A stretch of 64,000 nucleotides of DNA, from positions 749,950 through 813,949 of the forward strand of contig PCDI01000006.1 in the NCBI GenBank assembly GCA_002778195.1. Reading direction: 5' to 3'. Each line of letters starts with the position of its first letter. Position 1 is the first letter of the stretch. Shown here one piece after another: positions 54,927 to 64,000 of this stretch. The notes beneath the pieces were generated by a model. That model was not told the DNA's origin. It saw only the letters and a list, made by a program, of their open reading frames with translations, and ran no database searches. Source of the stretch: Raffaelea ambrosiae. Its lineage: Eukaryota > Ascomycota > Sordariomycetes > Ophiostomatales > Ophiostomataceae. Position numbers and translations under genes: made by a program.

Positions 54927-56529
54927 ATGCAGGACAGACACATGGACGACGCCGACTCCAAAAAGGAGGATCTCGACCTCAGCGGCCCCGAGGCGGGCCC
55001 GGTCGATCCCGCGGTGGTCTGGTCCACCAAGGAAGAGCGGATGGTTCGCATCAAGTAGGTTCCCCTCCCCGGAGGCTGCTGTGTACGGCCCGACTCACGC
55101 TGACCGTGCCCCGTGCCCCATGTCTTGCCAGGCTCGACCTCTTTCTGATGCCTCTGCTGGTCCTTGGCTTCTTCGTGCTCCAGCTCGACCGCAGCAACAT
55201 GAGCAATGCGCTGACGGACACCATCACCACGGACCTGCACATCACCTCGGACCAGGTCGGCATCGGAAACCAGCTCATGGCCACCGGCATCGTCGTCGCC
55301 GAGATCCCGTCCAACCTGCTCCTCCAGCGGCTGGGCGCGCCCGTCTGGCTGACCGGCCTCCTGGCCGTCTGGGGCACCATCTCGCTCTGCCAGGCCTTTG
55401 TCACCAACCTCTCGTCCTTTTACGCCACGCGCTTCCTCCTCGGCGTCTTCGAGGGCGGCTACATCCCCGGCGCCCAGTACATCCTCGCCCTCTTCTACCG
55501 GTCCGACGAGCTGGCCATCCGCACCGCCGTCTTCTACTTTGGCAACTATTTTTCCACCGCCACGGGCTCGCTCATCGCCGCCGGCCTCCTCCAGCTCGCC
55601 GGCCGCCACGGCCTGTCCGGATGGCAGTGGCTCTTTATCAGTACGTTGTTCCCTTTCCCGTGTATGGTTTGGGGGGGGTTCTCTAACGGGCCGCAGTCGA
55701 GGGCGCCATCACGCTGCTGGGCTTCCTGCTGTTCCTCGTCTTCATGCCCCTGTCGCCCGCCCACACCCGCCCCGTCCACGGCCTCTTTGACCTCTTCACC
55801 GCCCGCGACCGGGACGTCATGCAGGCCCGCATCCGGTCCGACGACGACCGCAGCAAGGCGCACGCCAAGGCGCACATCCGCTGGCCTGAGTTCCGCGCCG
55901 CCATCGGCAACCACCGCCTGTGGCTGCACGGCCTGCTCAACGTGGCCGCGCTGACCCCCAAGGGCGGCCTGCAGCTCTACGGGCCCACCATCATCCGGTC
56001 GCTGGGCTTCGGCACCACCCGCGCGAACCTGCTCAACGCCGTCAGCAGCTACCTGGTCGTCGTGCTGTCCCTGGCCATCTCCATCGCCTCCGACTGGACG
56101 CGCCAGCGCGGCCTCTTCTGCGTCGTCTCCTTTGTGTGGTCCGTCGCCTTTGCCGGCGCCCTCCTCGGCGTGGGCACCCCGGCGCACGCGGACAAGTGGA
56201 CGCGGTATGCGCTCTTCACCCTGCTGTCGGCGGGCAATGCGCTGGCCCAGGGGCTGAACGACGCCTGGCTGAGCATCAACGCCACGTCGGCCGCCGGCCG
56301 CAGCATCGGCCTGGCCTTTGTCGTCATGGGCAGCAACATTGGCGGCATCATCGGGCCGCAGCTGTTTCAGAGCTCGGACGCGCCGGGATACGTCCACGGC
56401 TTTGCCGCCGTGCTGGCCCTGTACGTCGCCAGCATGGCGCTGACCGGCATCCTCGTGCTTGTGTACTGGCGGGACAACAAGAGGGAGCAGAGGGAGAAGG
56501 GAGCAGAGGCAAGGCGGTTCCAGCTCTGA
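54927..56529 (+). CDS. MFS transporter, anion:cation symporter (allantoate permease-like) family
   Basis: Exons 54927-55054, 55132-55640 and 55697-56529 give 489 aa with about 12 spans. The ACS/Dal5-type pattern is clear: KLDLFLMPLLVLGFFVLQLD then RSNMSNA in helix 1, GIVVAEIPSNLLLQRLGAP, the ARFLLG-like motif TRFLLGVFEGGYIPGAQYIL, and RTAVFYFGNYFSTATGSLIA. The second half retains MGSNIGGIIGPQLFQSSDAP. Introns have GTAGGT and GTACGT donors and CAG acceptors in matching phase. Family members import organic anions such as allantoate, nicotinate or vitamins, and some fungal members import sulfonates or sulfate esters. Divergence from a sulfatase suggests a sulfate-ester or sulfated substrate here (inference). 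Confidence 0.9.
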
Positions 56530-56542
56530 GCAGGATGTAACT

Positions 56543-56573
<31 letters not shown>

Positions 56574-56575
56574 CA
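56543..56575 (+). repeat. (AC)n(AT)n microsatellite
   Basis: About ten AC followed by about six AT dinucleotides, just after the MFS stop codon. Confidence 0.95.
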
Positions 56576-56693
56576 TAATACGGGCTTACTGTCCAGTGCG
56601 CTCTTGAGATATGCTCCTATTCAGACTGTCGCCTTGGGACAATGCCCTCCTTGTGAGATCCCGGATGCGGATTTTACTACAAAGTTTATACAC

Positions 56694-57311
56694 TTAATTT
56701 CCCAACAACTTGTAAGACCTAGCCTCATGTTCAGGACCCAAGAGTGCTGCCACGACCAGCAACCCAAGACAAGGCCCAAGACAGATTCCCGCTGCTTTAC
56801 ACAGCGTGTTCAATGCATCGTCAGAAATGGCTGGGAACCCCGCCAACCCAGCCACCTTGGACAACAGCCAACGAAAATCGAAAAGATCGCCGTCTCCGGT
56901 CCGGTCAACGATGGCTACAGAGCGCAGCAAGAGGAGATCGTGCAGGGATGCAACCCTGCCTTCAAAAAGGGGCTCTGTTTTGGATATAAAATCCACAGTG
57001 CCACCGCCAAGTTCCAAGATGTTAACGTAAACTTGGAAACCTCTTGCGGCCATATAGACCAGCCGCCCATCGTTGTCAATTTTGAAGTTGGGGGCGGTTT
57101 GCGCCGACTCCCAAATCTCCGTAGCCACATCTGGGGGCATTACAATGTCCACGTCCTCCGTCTTCCACACAGAAGAGTGGGCGATGCTGGCGGCGCCGCC
57201 AACCAAAACAACCGAGCAGCGATGGTCGGTGGGGGCGAGACGGACGACTTCCTTGAAGCAATTGAACAATTCTTCGCGCAGCGGCTCTGCTATCTGAACG
57301 GGCTTCGGCAT
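56694..57311 (-). CDS. Nucleotidyltransferase-fold protein
   Basis: An intronless 205-aa protein. SVVLVGGAASIAHSSVWKTE followed by DVDIVMP is the nucleotidyltransferase core: Gly38-Gly39 then Asp53-x-Asp55, the metal-binding pair. The layout resembles stand-alone NTase-fold proteins related to AbiEii or DUF6036-type families. A later TVDFISKTEPLFEG strand could carry the third acidic residue. The C-terminal 40 residues are hydrophobic and unusual. Function unknown; such genes are often laterally spread. The gene lies in the more AT-rich island, with the phosphoesterase gene downstream in the same direction 113 bp away. Confidence 0.65.
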   Translation of the reverse strand: MPKPVQIAEPLREELFNCFKEVVRLAPTDHRCSVVLVGGAASIAHSSVWKTEDVDIVMPPDVATEIWESAQTAPNFKIDNDGRLVYMAARGFQVYVNILELGGGTVDFISKTEPLFEGRVASLHDLLLLRSVAIVDRTGDGDLFDFRWLLSKVAGLAGFPAISDDALNTLCKAAGICLGPCLGLLVVAALLGPEHEARSYKLLGN

Positions 57312-57423
57312 CTTGGCAAATTCTGTAAGTGCTTTAATGACTGAATTTAATTAGATATATTCCTTGTACAATGAGCAAACTGGTAGTATGCCTGTATCGT
57401 ACCGTGAACAATAACGCTTCTAG

Positions 57424-58419
57424 TTAAGCAAGTCTCTGAACTGTTTCGAAATCTACATCAATCAACCAAGGCCACTGTTCCTGAATATCGTCTCGTCCCT
57501 GTATGGAAGCATTCACGAATAATGTCTTCCTGTTTTCCATAACCGCTGCTTCCCTCCCCGAGCAGTGGTTGCTAGGACAATATAGATTCTGTTGATAGGA
57601 CTGTTTCCTATGCTCCTTCTCTGCAACATCATCGGCTGAATCGTACTTTCCTGGTCGCAGACGCGGCAATGTTTCCACAGTGGTTGACTTGCTGTTGTCG
57701 ATATCCGTGAAATGGGAAGGTTCGGCACTGACAGGATCCCTCCAGGCCGCCAGTTTGGCTCCCCAGCCCTCGTGGATGTGCCCGAAACAATGTATGCGGG
57801 GACGAGAGCGTGCAATGGCAGCAAAAAGCTCCGGGCAGCCTGCACGTTTTCTGCTCTCCGTCATATCAAATACGCCCAACGGCGGACCGTGTGTGATAAC
57901 GATGTCGGTTGACTCTGGGATGTCAAATTTGTGGCCTTGGGCAGGGTCGTACTGGAAGCCCCATCCCGAGGCAGAGCCTTGTGTATAAGGACTCGCGTAC
58001 ACAGAAAGGGTAGCGCCATTTTGCAACTCAAAGTCGTAGCTTCCTTCATCGAGAAAGCGGATGCCACACGTGGCTTCTTTCTCTAGAAGATCTCTCGCCT
58101 CTCCACATTTGCCGTATGTTTGGTGGATTTCTTGCGTCGTCAGTGGATCCTGCCCTGCTCCTGTGCGCAGTCTGTTTGCCTCCGTGATCTGAGATTTGAA
58201 TGCTTGTTCATCCAGAGTGAAATCGTGGTTTCCTGCGATAACAAGCTTGAGAGGGGCATCAATGCTCCTCAGAAGCTCGATTGCTTCTCGGAACTCGCTT
58301 AATTTCGATTCTTCTGTCAGGTCGCCGCAGTGTATTGCGACGTCCACGGGTACGGATGGCATGGAGAACTGTTCTCCGTGAGTATCGGATAGAATAAGGA
58401 CTCGAGTTTTGATAGCCAT
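57424..58419 (-). CDS. Calcineurin-like metallophosphoesterase
   Basis: An intronless 331-aa protein. All five metal-site blocks are present: LILSDTHGE (Asp12, His14), HCGDLTE (Asp33), VIAGNHDF (Asn64, His65), VITHGPPLG (His177) and CFGHIHEG (His214, His216). This set is typical of the fungal/animal 239AB-like phosphoesterases, which hydrolyse cyclic nucleotides or other phosphodiesters; the substrate is not predictable. The C-terminal about 80 residues are less conserved. There is no signal peptide, so it is probably cytosolic. It sits 113 bp from the nucleotidyltransferase-fold gene, and both are on the minus strand. Confidence 0.88.
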   Translation of the reverse strand: MAIKTRVLILSDTHGEQFSMPSVPVDVAIHCGDLTEESKLSEFREAIELLRSIDAPLKLVIAGNHDFTLDEQAFKSQITEANRLRTGAGQDPLTTQEIHQTYGKCGEARDLLEKEATCGIRFLDEGSYDFELQNGATLSVYASPYTQGSASGWGFQYDPAQGHKFDIPESTDIVITHGPPLGVFDMTESRKRAGCPELFAAIARSRPRIHCFGHIHEGWGAKLAAWRDPVSAEPSHFTDIDNSKSTTVETLPRLRPGKYDSADDVAEKEHRKQSYQQNLYCPSNHCSGREAAVMENRKTLFVNASIQGRDDIQEQWPWLIDVDFETVQRLA

Positions 58420-59079
58420 GTTGCCGTGGAATATATGCTCTTGAAGAAATATGTGTTCAGGATAGTAACTAAAGAATTGACATTTGACGGTTCTAATTGT
58501 AAGTTTTTCTAAGGATGGAAGATGTGCGAAATATTAGTGCTTAAATAGTAGGGGGGAAAAAAAGGCAACGTATAACTTTATTTTTCTTACGGCCGTCCAG
58601 ACCAGTGACTAACTATTAACTACGCAAATAAATAGTTAGTTATGTATTAGTTATGACAACTAGGTGAGCAAAAATGTTTTCTTTACTTTGAGTCACGTGG
58701 GTCTTTTACAGTGCGACGCAGTTTCCACGTTTGATTTTCTTCATCACCGTCGAGACGTTCTACAAAAACCCACCAGCCTCACGCAACTGTCCATCAGGCA
58801 AAGGTTGTCCTGAGAGGACCCTCCCGAAAATGGGCTGGCGGAAAGAGCGGCACGAGCTAGCCTCAAACGTGCCCCAACTGCAATGTATCCAGATAGAAAA
58901 TTGTGCATGGCGTTAATACTCTGGTTTTCTTTGGCATCAACACGGAAATGGAGGTGGGACAAAGACTATTTCGCTATCTAAAAAAACGCTAGTTGTGTAG
59001 AAATCCAATCTCACTACAAGGGACAAAAAAAGCCCGCTAATGCCCCTTTTGGCTGTGCAGTGTGCATATGGCACACTTG
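58420..59079. other. Intergenic, AT-rich, with inverted repeat
   Basis: About 660 bp. It contains the hairpin-forming inverted repeat at 58602-58634. No coding sequence recognised. Confidence 0.5.
58602..58634. repeat. Inverted repeat ACTAACTATT / AATAGTTAGT
   Basis: Two perfect 10-bp arms separated by about a dozen bases, followed by partial TTAGTTATG repeats, upstream of the phosphoesterase gene. Confidence 0.65.
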
Positions 59080-60222
59080 CTAATGCAGGAAAGAAATAAA
59101 GCTATCCACCATTTCCGTGGCTTCTTCTCTGGCTTCTCCGTCGTCGACCCTTTCCGTATCTGGCTGCTGGGTGTTTTCCCCACGATGGTCTGGTTCTGGG
59201 GCTGGCTCAGCGGTGCGCACAATGCCCATGTCATCTTCTTCCATCACTTCAATGTTGAAAAGTCCAGGAGTCCAAGCCATGCTGTTGGCAGGTGTCTCCA
59301 GAAGTATGGGGCGATCCAGCAGGTCAGGAAAGTCATACTCGAGCGCATCGCTCTCTGTAGGGGTCTGGAAGTAGAAGACATCCCGACAGCATCCAAGGAT
59401 GTTGGCGGCACGCACTTTCCCTGACGTGCGAGACACGAGAAGATCGAGGCCAAAATGATCCACCGGGGCCGGCGGGTCCAGTGCTGTTGGCAGTGGATAC
59501 TGCAGCGAGGTCATCTGGGTGGCCAGTCTCCCGGTCCAGACGAAGCAGCCGTTGGTGTTGGGTGGATGGGGCATCCAGCGCAGGTTCACCTCGACGCCCA
59601 GGCTCTGGAGAAAGTGCGTGCGCGTGATGATTTGCCGCGTGTCGTCGTCCTCGTACAGCTGGTTGAGGTTGGGCCTGCGGGCGATGGCGAATTTCTTCAG
59701 AGCCGCGCGGCTGCGAGTGTAGATGGTCACCTTGACCTTGTCCGCGGTCCGCGGCCGGATTCGGTGGCGGTGAGGGATGCCATTCATATACGGATAGCGC
59801 ATGATGTCAAAGACGTAGGCGAAGGCCATGCTCAAAGCCAGGGCCAGGCTGGCACGGTCGGCATCGCGGCCGTCCAGAACCCGCATCTGCTCGGTTACAA
59901 CCTCGCCGCGGTGGTCGCTTCTGCTGACGCAGACGCCCACAGGTCGGACGGGTTCTTCGCCATTTGGGCCCTCTGGGCCGTACACGTCTCCTTTGTGCGG
60001 AATGGCATCTGCGTAAAAGTGGTAGTGCATCCGATTTTCGTCCTTCTCCACATTCCGGGCATCGTCTAGGGCTCTTTCCGCAGACGGTATAATGACTTTG
60101 CCGAGGGCAGACCGGTAGTGGCCCTGGACCATGGCGGCACACTCAATGGCCTTGTGAGGGTGATCCGTGGCCTTGGGCTTGTACGGCAGGCGGACATAGC
60201 GAGAAATCGTTTCTGCGTCCAT
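59080..60222 (-). CDS. RNase H-like fold protein, probably catalytically dead
   Basis: An intronless 380-aa protein starting at MDAETISRY. The order of elements follows RNase H: HYHFYADA with Asp72 (where FYTDGS is usual) and VRPVGVCVS. Then a long helix ADRASLALALSMAF lacks the usual catalytic Glu, VTIYTRSRAALKKFA has Arg170 where YTDSxAAL has the catalytic Asp, and FLQSLGVEVNLRWMPHPPNT corresponds to the segment before WVPGH. A C-terminal acidic region ends in DSFISFLH. It may derive from a retrotransposon RNase H, but no reverse transcriptase remains. The frame is open upstream to 60498; that extension is Lys/Asn-rich promoter translation and is rejected. Function unknown. Confidence 0.55.
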   Translation of the reverse strand: MDAETISRYVRLPYKPKATDHPHKAIECAAMVQGHYRSALGKVIIPSAERALDDARNVEKDENRMHYHFYADAIPHKGDVYGPEGPNGEEPVRPVGVCVSRSDHRGEVVTEQMRVLDGRDADRASLALALSMAFAYVFDIMRYPYMNGIPHRHRIRPRTADKVKVTIYTRSRAALKKFAIARRPNLNQLYEDDDTRQIITRTHFLQSLGVEVNLRWMPHPPNTNGCFVWTGRLATQMTSLQYPLPTALDPPAPVDHFGLDLLVSRTSGKVRAANILGCCRDVFYFQTPTESDALEYDFPDLLDRPILLETPANSMAWTPGLFNIEVMEEDDMGIVRTAEPAPEPDHRGENTQQPDTERVDDGEAREEATEMVDSFISFLH

Positions 60223-60334
60223 TGTGTTTGTGCTTAGGGCGTCGCTTCTGCGCAAGGCTTTCGATGTGCTTGTTGCAATGAAGTTGGCTTTTCTTGTTGA
60301 TTTTTTTTTCTGGTTGTGGGTGGCAGTTGCAAGG

Positions 60335-60612
60335 AGCCAATAGCAGAGCAGCTTTTTGTTTGTGTTTTGGTTTGGTTTGCTCCGAGTTCTTTGTCTGTTG
60401 AGCGAAAACTGGCGAGGTATATATACCCTTTCGTTACGTGCGAGTTGTCGAGCTTTGGCTTTGGCGTTTGTGATTCGTCTGCGATGACAGTCAACCAAGA
60501 ACCAATCCTAGAGCAGCTTTTCGTTGTGTTTGTGTTTGGTTTGTTCCAAGTTGCTTTTTCTCTCAAGGGGTGGCAGGCGAGATACTTATACTTTTCCACT
60601 ACGTGCGAGTTC
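60335..60612 (-). repeat. Duplicated promoter segment, two diverged copies
   Basis: Copies at about 60335-60450 and 60500-60612 share CCAAT, GAGCAGCTTTT, TTTGGTTTG, GGCGAG plus a TA-rich box, and ACGTGCGAGTT in the same order. On the minus strand, copy 1 places GGTATATATA about 200 nt before the RNase H-like start. Confidence 0.75.
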
Positions 60613-61841
60613 CTGAAACTAAAGGATTTCGCTGTTCTGAACTTGATTTGTGTGTTGTTTACTAAGCCCAAATTGTATGTGGTGAAGTTGAATACAACTT
60701 ACATACACCAAAAAATGTATTGACTCTCAAAACACCGTGTCCGAGTCATAAAAAGTCACAATTCACACCAGAACTCAAAGATTCCGTGGAAATTGTGTGC
60801 ACCAGCCGCAGCAAACCTCCGCTTCACGTTTCCCCTGCCAGCCGTACTTGCTTATATTTGAAATATCCCACTAACTTCTTTTTTTCCTATAGCCAAGGGA
60901 TGCACTGTTTTCTCACATGGTTTGCCATAGAGCCTAGGGCGCACAAAAGATAATATTGCACGTTAAAATTGTAGAAGATTCATAGATTCAAACTGTCCTG
61001 TGCTCTGAATGCGGCCACGAACCTCCCAAATTTCTCTGTACACATGGGGGAATCCTGAATATCGAGAGCTTCTTTGACAGCCATCTGCACATGTTTGGAT
61101 GCATGAACATTCTACTGGTTACGGTGCCAACCAAAGGTTCAGATTGTGACTTCCTTATCCTGGCCTTGTTGTCCAAGTGAGATGTATTATAGTTCTGGGT
61201 TTGTAATACAGAAGATAAACAGTGCACCATCGTTCTTTCTTTGTTTTGCGTCCAGCAACCAACTTTTCAAGTTATGTATGTGAAACGCCAGCTCTAAGCT
61301 TGCGTTTACACTCGTCGAAATCTATATCGCGCTTTCTCAAGCGACACCTGAAGCAAGCACAACTGTCTGAGTGGTATGTGTTCGTGGGAATTTAGTATCT
61401 CTGCAGTAGTCCCTGACTGGAGAATGTAGCTGATGTTAATGCACGGCCATATAGCAGTATCTAAATCGCTACAAAATCTGGCATAAAAAAGCTGTCACCA
61501 TTGAGTTTCAGCCACTGTAGGTCGGAAAATCTGCCCATGGGGGCAAATAAACAAACATACAGCTCCTGTGTCTATTTTTGTATTTGAAGAAGTCGTAAGC
61601 GTTATCGAAATACAAAGCCTTTATTGTATAAGCAGACCAGCCAGCTGTCTTGTTAACATTTTCTTTCCTTTGAGAAATTCTCCTTAAAACTGTTGACGAA
61701 GCATCGGAAAATTTAACAAAATACGAAATGCTGCAAAAATACTTCAACAACTTCGCCTACCTAAAGAATTGATGCTTTTGGCAAACTCTGGGCAAGTCAA
61801 ATTGGTAAGACTCTTAATCTCAGCATCTCGTATTTCAGTGC

Positions 61842-61877
61842 TAGGGCATAGGGCATAGGGAATAGGGCATAGGGCAT
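61842..61877 (+). repeat. TAGGGCA 7-bp tandem repeat
   Basis: Five 7-bp units, one with a C to A change. Confidence 0.9.
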
Positions 61878-61926
61878 GCGGACTGCGTCATACGTGCCTG
61901 CGCCCGATATGAATATGCATTCCTTT

Positions 61927-61982
61927 GATAGCTCGGCCGTGATAGTTCGGCCGTGATAGTTCGGCCGTGATAGTTCGGCCGT
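61927..61982 (+). repeat. GATAGTTCGGCCGT 14-bp tandem repeat, four copies
   Basis: Four exact 14-bp periods (first unit with one change). Each contains CGGCCG, a self-complementary word. Confidence 0.95.
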
Positions 61983-62440
61983 AGCCTCGCTGGAGTTCGT
62001 CGTCTCCGTGTCTTGGCAGCCTTGTTCACACGGCCAATCAAAATCTCTCATTCTCCCAGGCACCTTGTGGGGTAAACCTACAAGACGCTGTTGCCCGCAT
62101 CACAAACTTAATTGACTGCTTTGTAATAGTATTGAAACCAGAAAGGCCTTTCTATGTTTGATACGAAGACAATAAAATGTATCCCTTTAGCACAAATGAA
62201 GCCGTTTCGTCTTTTTTTGATTTCGTTAGTGTCGTGGTCGGTGACGATGACACACCCCGATATTTGCATAGAAATATGCACCTAACCGATCTTGACAAAG
62301 AATTTTGCACCAAGACTGTACGTCATCCTGAACATACCAGAGTCGGCAAAAACTTGAGAACCTAACAAAACGACGGCCCCCCAAAAGAGAAAAAAGATTC
62401 ATCAGTCACTGGAAAATAAACAAAAGTGTGTTAGGGTACC

Positions 62441-63931
62441 ATGGCAAATACGGCCGATGGTCCTGCCACAGCGGCGGATGACGCCGACCCGGTCGTCGCT
62501 CGTTACAGCGTCTTTCTCAAACCGCAGCTGCCCGCCAACCAGAAGCTGCTGGTGCTCCAGTATCCCAACCGTGTCGACAAGACGGCCTCTCCTGCATCTG
62601 CGGCCATGGGTGCACGCACGCCTATTGAGCTGCGCATGAAGTCGTCCTCCGGCATGGTCGAGGTCGACGTCCCGCTCGACTACTCCAACGCCTACGACCG
62701 CTCCAAGGGCATGGCCTGGGGTGCCGCCCTGGCCAGCTCGACTAAGGCCAAAGCTGGCGGTAGCCACGGCTTGGCCGGCGGTTTTGGCGTCGGCGGCCAG
62801 CAGGGCAACCGGGGACGACTCGGAGGCGGTGGAGCAGGAGGAGGACCCCGGTCAACGAGCGTCGCGGAGAACGGCGGCGGCGGCGGCTACGGACAAGCCA
62901 ACTGGGCCGAAGCTGTGCGGCAAGACCGTGTCCTTCGTCTGCAGACGCTCGGCGGCATGTGCCCGCCCTCGCGGACGGCCGAGGCCCGCTGGATGATTGG
63001 CGTCTTTGACGGCGGCAACTTGCACCTGACGCCGGTCAACTCGCTGGTGCACCTACGGCCACAGCTGCACCACATCGACGCCGAGACGGAGGTGGACCGG
63101 ATGAAGCATCGTGATGGGGGTGGTCCAGGCGGCGGTGGTGGTGGTGCGGGCGGCGGCGCCGACGGTGCTGGCGGGTCGGGCGCTGGCGGCCGCGGCGGAG
63201 CCGGTGCTTCGGCTGCCCGGGCCATCCACATGACGATCAAGAGTGCCGGTGCCGACGGCGACGAGATGGTGACCGAGACCATGGCCGATCGGCTGCGGGC
63301 CGTGCAGACGGAGTCCTGGAAACGGCTCCAGTACGTTGGCGACGACGACGAGCACTCGTGGGACGTGTACGACCAGACGCTGTTTCTGCGTGCCAATGCC
63401 GCCAGCGCAGCTGCCGCCGCGGCCGCCAAGGAACACGAAGACGAGGAAGCCAAAGCAAAGGGCAAGGCCGTCGTCGCCGAAGGAGGCGGAGATGCGTCTG
63501 CCGCCGGCACGGACAAAGACGGCCAGCCGCTGGCCGAAAAGGTGTCGTCGCTGCGGACGGGCTGGAGGGAGAACGAGATGCTGCAGGCCATCAGTGGACT
63601 GCCCACGCCAGCCGAGGACCTGGCAGCTGGGAAGACGCCACAAGAAGCGGCTACCAAAACTGGTGGAAAGGGAACCAAGAAGCCGGCCAAGGGCAAAGGC
63701 AAGGAGAAGGAAGCGGTGCCGGCGCCGGTGGCCATCAAGGAAGAGCGGCCGACATCGCCTACAGCACAGCGCCGAACACGTCCTGGACGGCCCCGAGCAT
63801 CATCGGGCGGTGGAGCGGCAGAAGCTGTTCCTCCTCCTCCTCCTACAACATCAACAAGAGGACGGGGTGGTCGGCCGCGGGGCGGTGGACGAGCGGCAAG
63901 GGGATCAACAACTGCTATGGATATCGACTGA
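62441..63931 (+). CDS. RPC37: RNA polymerase III subunit RPC37/RPC5
   Basis: An intronless 496-aa protein. Rpc37 pairs with Rpc53 in the TFIIF-like subcomplex of RNA polymerase III, which acts in initiation and termination in the nucleus. The N-terminal region has the family pattern: DPVVARYSVFLKPQL, LLVLQYPNR, MVEVDVPLDYSNAYDRSKG (about residues 20-90). After a Gly-rich insertion comes TLGGMCPPSRTAEARWMIGV and GGNLHLTPVNSLVHLRPQLH, the dimerisation-module core. A second Gly-rich run, WKRLQYVGDDDEHSWDVYDQ, and a basic low-complexity tail with an RGGRPRGGGRAARG motif follow. Gly- and Ala-rich insertions lengthen it relative to yeast (282 aa). The start is the first ATG after an upstream stop. 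Confidence 0.85.
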   Translation: MANTADGPATAADDADPVVARYSVFLKPQLPANQKLLVLQYPNRVDKTASPASAAMGARTPIELRMKSSSGMVEVDVPLDYSNAYDRSKGMAWGAALASSTKAKAGGSHGLAGGFGVGGQQGNRGRLGGGGAGGGPRSTSVAENGGGGGYGQANWAEAVRQDRVLRLQTLGGMCPPSRTAEARWMIGVFDGGNLHLTPVNSLVHLRPQLHHIDAETEVDRMKHRDGGGPGGGGGGAGGGADGAGGSGAGGRGGAGASAARAIHMTIKSAGADGDEMVTETMADRLRAVQTESWKRLQYVGDDDEHSWDVYDQTLFLRANAASAAAAAAAKEHEDEEAKAKGKAVVAEGGGDASAAGTDKDGQPLAEKVSSLRTGWRENEMLQAISGLPTPAEDLAAGKTPQEAATKTGGKGTKKPAKGKGKEKEAVPAPVAIKEERPTSPTAQRRTRPGRPRASSGGGAAEAVPPPPPTTSTRGRGGRPRGGGRAARGSTTAMDID

Positions 63932-64000
63932 TTTATCTTTGAGGCCGTCTGTAAAAACCAACCTGCAGTTTTTGTTGTTGTTTCGAAGAGTCAAACAGAA

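Larger units (their letters stand above)
60223..62440. other. Intergenic, AT-rich, with promoter duplication and tandem repeats
   Basis: About 2.2 kb without a supportable gene. It contains the duplicated segment near 60.3-60.6 kb and two tandem arrays near 61.85-61.98 kb. Confidence 0.5.

Noticed and set aside
60223..60498. N-terminal extension of the RNase H-like protein
   Set aside because: It overlaps the TATA-containing duplicated promoter block and has no conserved sequence.
1..64000. CRISPR array, rRNA or tRNA genes, insertion sequences
   Set aside because: No regular spacer-repeat array, no rRNA-like sequence and no convincing tRNA cloverleaf with B-box was seen. The tandem arrays found have no unique spacers and the organism is a eukaryote.

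Overview
The window is chromosomal DNA from a filamentous ascomycete (Pezizomycotina, probably Sordariomycetes; the order is not fixed by anything seen here). The evidence is short 55-80 nt GT...AG introns with TAAC/CTGAC branch sites, GC-rich codons, pyrimidine-rich leaders, and a gene set of fungal QCR10, ATP25, RPO41, MED4, ARC1, a Zn2Cys6 factor and an FRE-type ferric reductase. There are two assembly defects: one N inside a GGA tract (29086) and a ten-N gap (49948-49957).

Region 1 (1-23.6 kb) is core genome: the start of ALG10 (-), QCR10 (-), MED4 (+), a class I glutamine amidotransferase (-), PPX1 (+), ATP25 (-) diverging from RPO41 (+), a secreted Cys/Pro-rich protein (+), ARC1 (-) diverging from an LSH/DDM1-type SNF2 ATPase (+), and a small secreted protein (-). 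Introns here are short and repeat-free. After it comes about 4.8 kb without a supportable gene.

Region 2 (28.4-56.5 kb) is accessory metabolism and surface biology: a two-SH3 protein, a 1001-aa ferric reductase, a decayed alcohol dehydrogenase diverging from an aldehyde dehydrogenase, a FAD-dependent amine or amino-acid oxidase diverging from an amino-acid permease, an unknown polytopic membrane protein, a Zn2Cys6 regulator, and a sulfatase diverging from an allantoate-type MFS carrier. Two small catabolic modules can be inferred. One is permease, FAD oxidase and ALDH for uptake, oxidative deamination and aldehyde oxidation. The other is Zn2Cys6 regulator, sulfatase and MFS carrier for use of a sulfate ester. 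Several introns in this region are swollen by tandem repeats. A mirror-symmetric core, CTCGCTTCGCTC, recurs in introns of three unrelated genes and always in the same chromosomal orientation; this is the most unusual signal in the window.

Region 3 (56.6-62.4 kb) looks more AT-rich. It holds a nucleotidyltransferase-fold protein, a calcineurin-like phosphoesterase, a protein resembling a catalytically dead RNase H, a duplicated promoter segment and several short tandem repeats. It reads as an accessory island. The window closes with the RNA polymerase III subunit RPC37/RPC5 (+). Gene models marked as spliced were rebuilt by hand; reading phase was checked at every junction.
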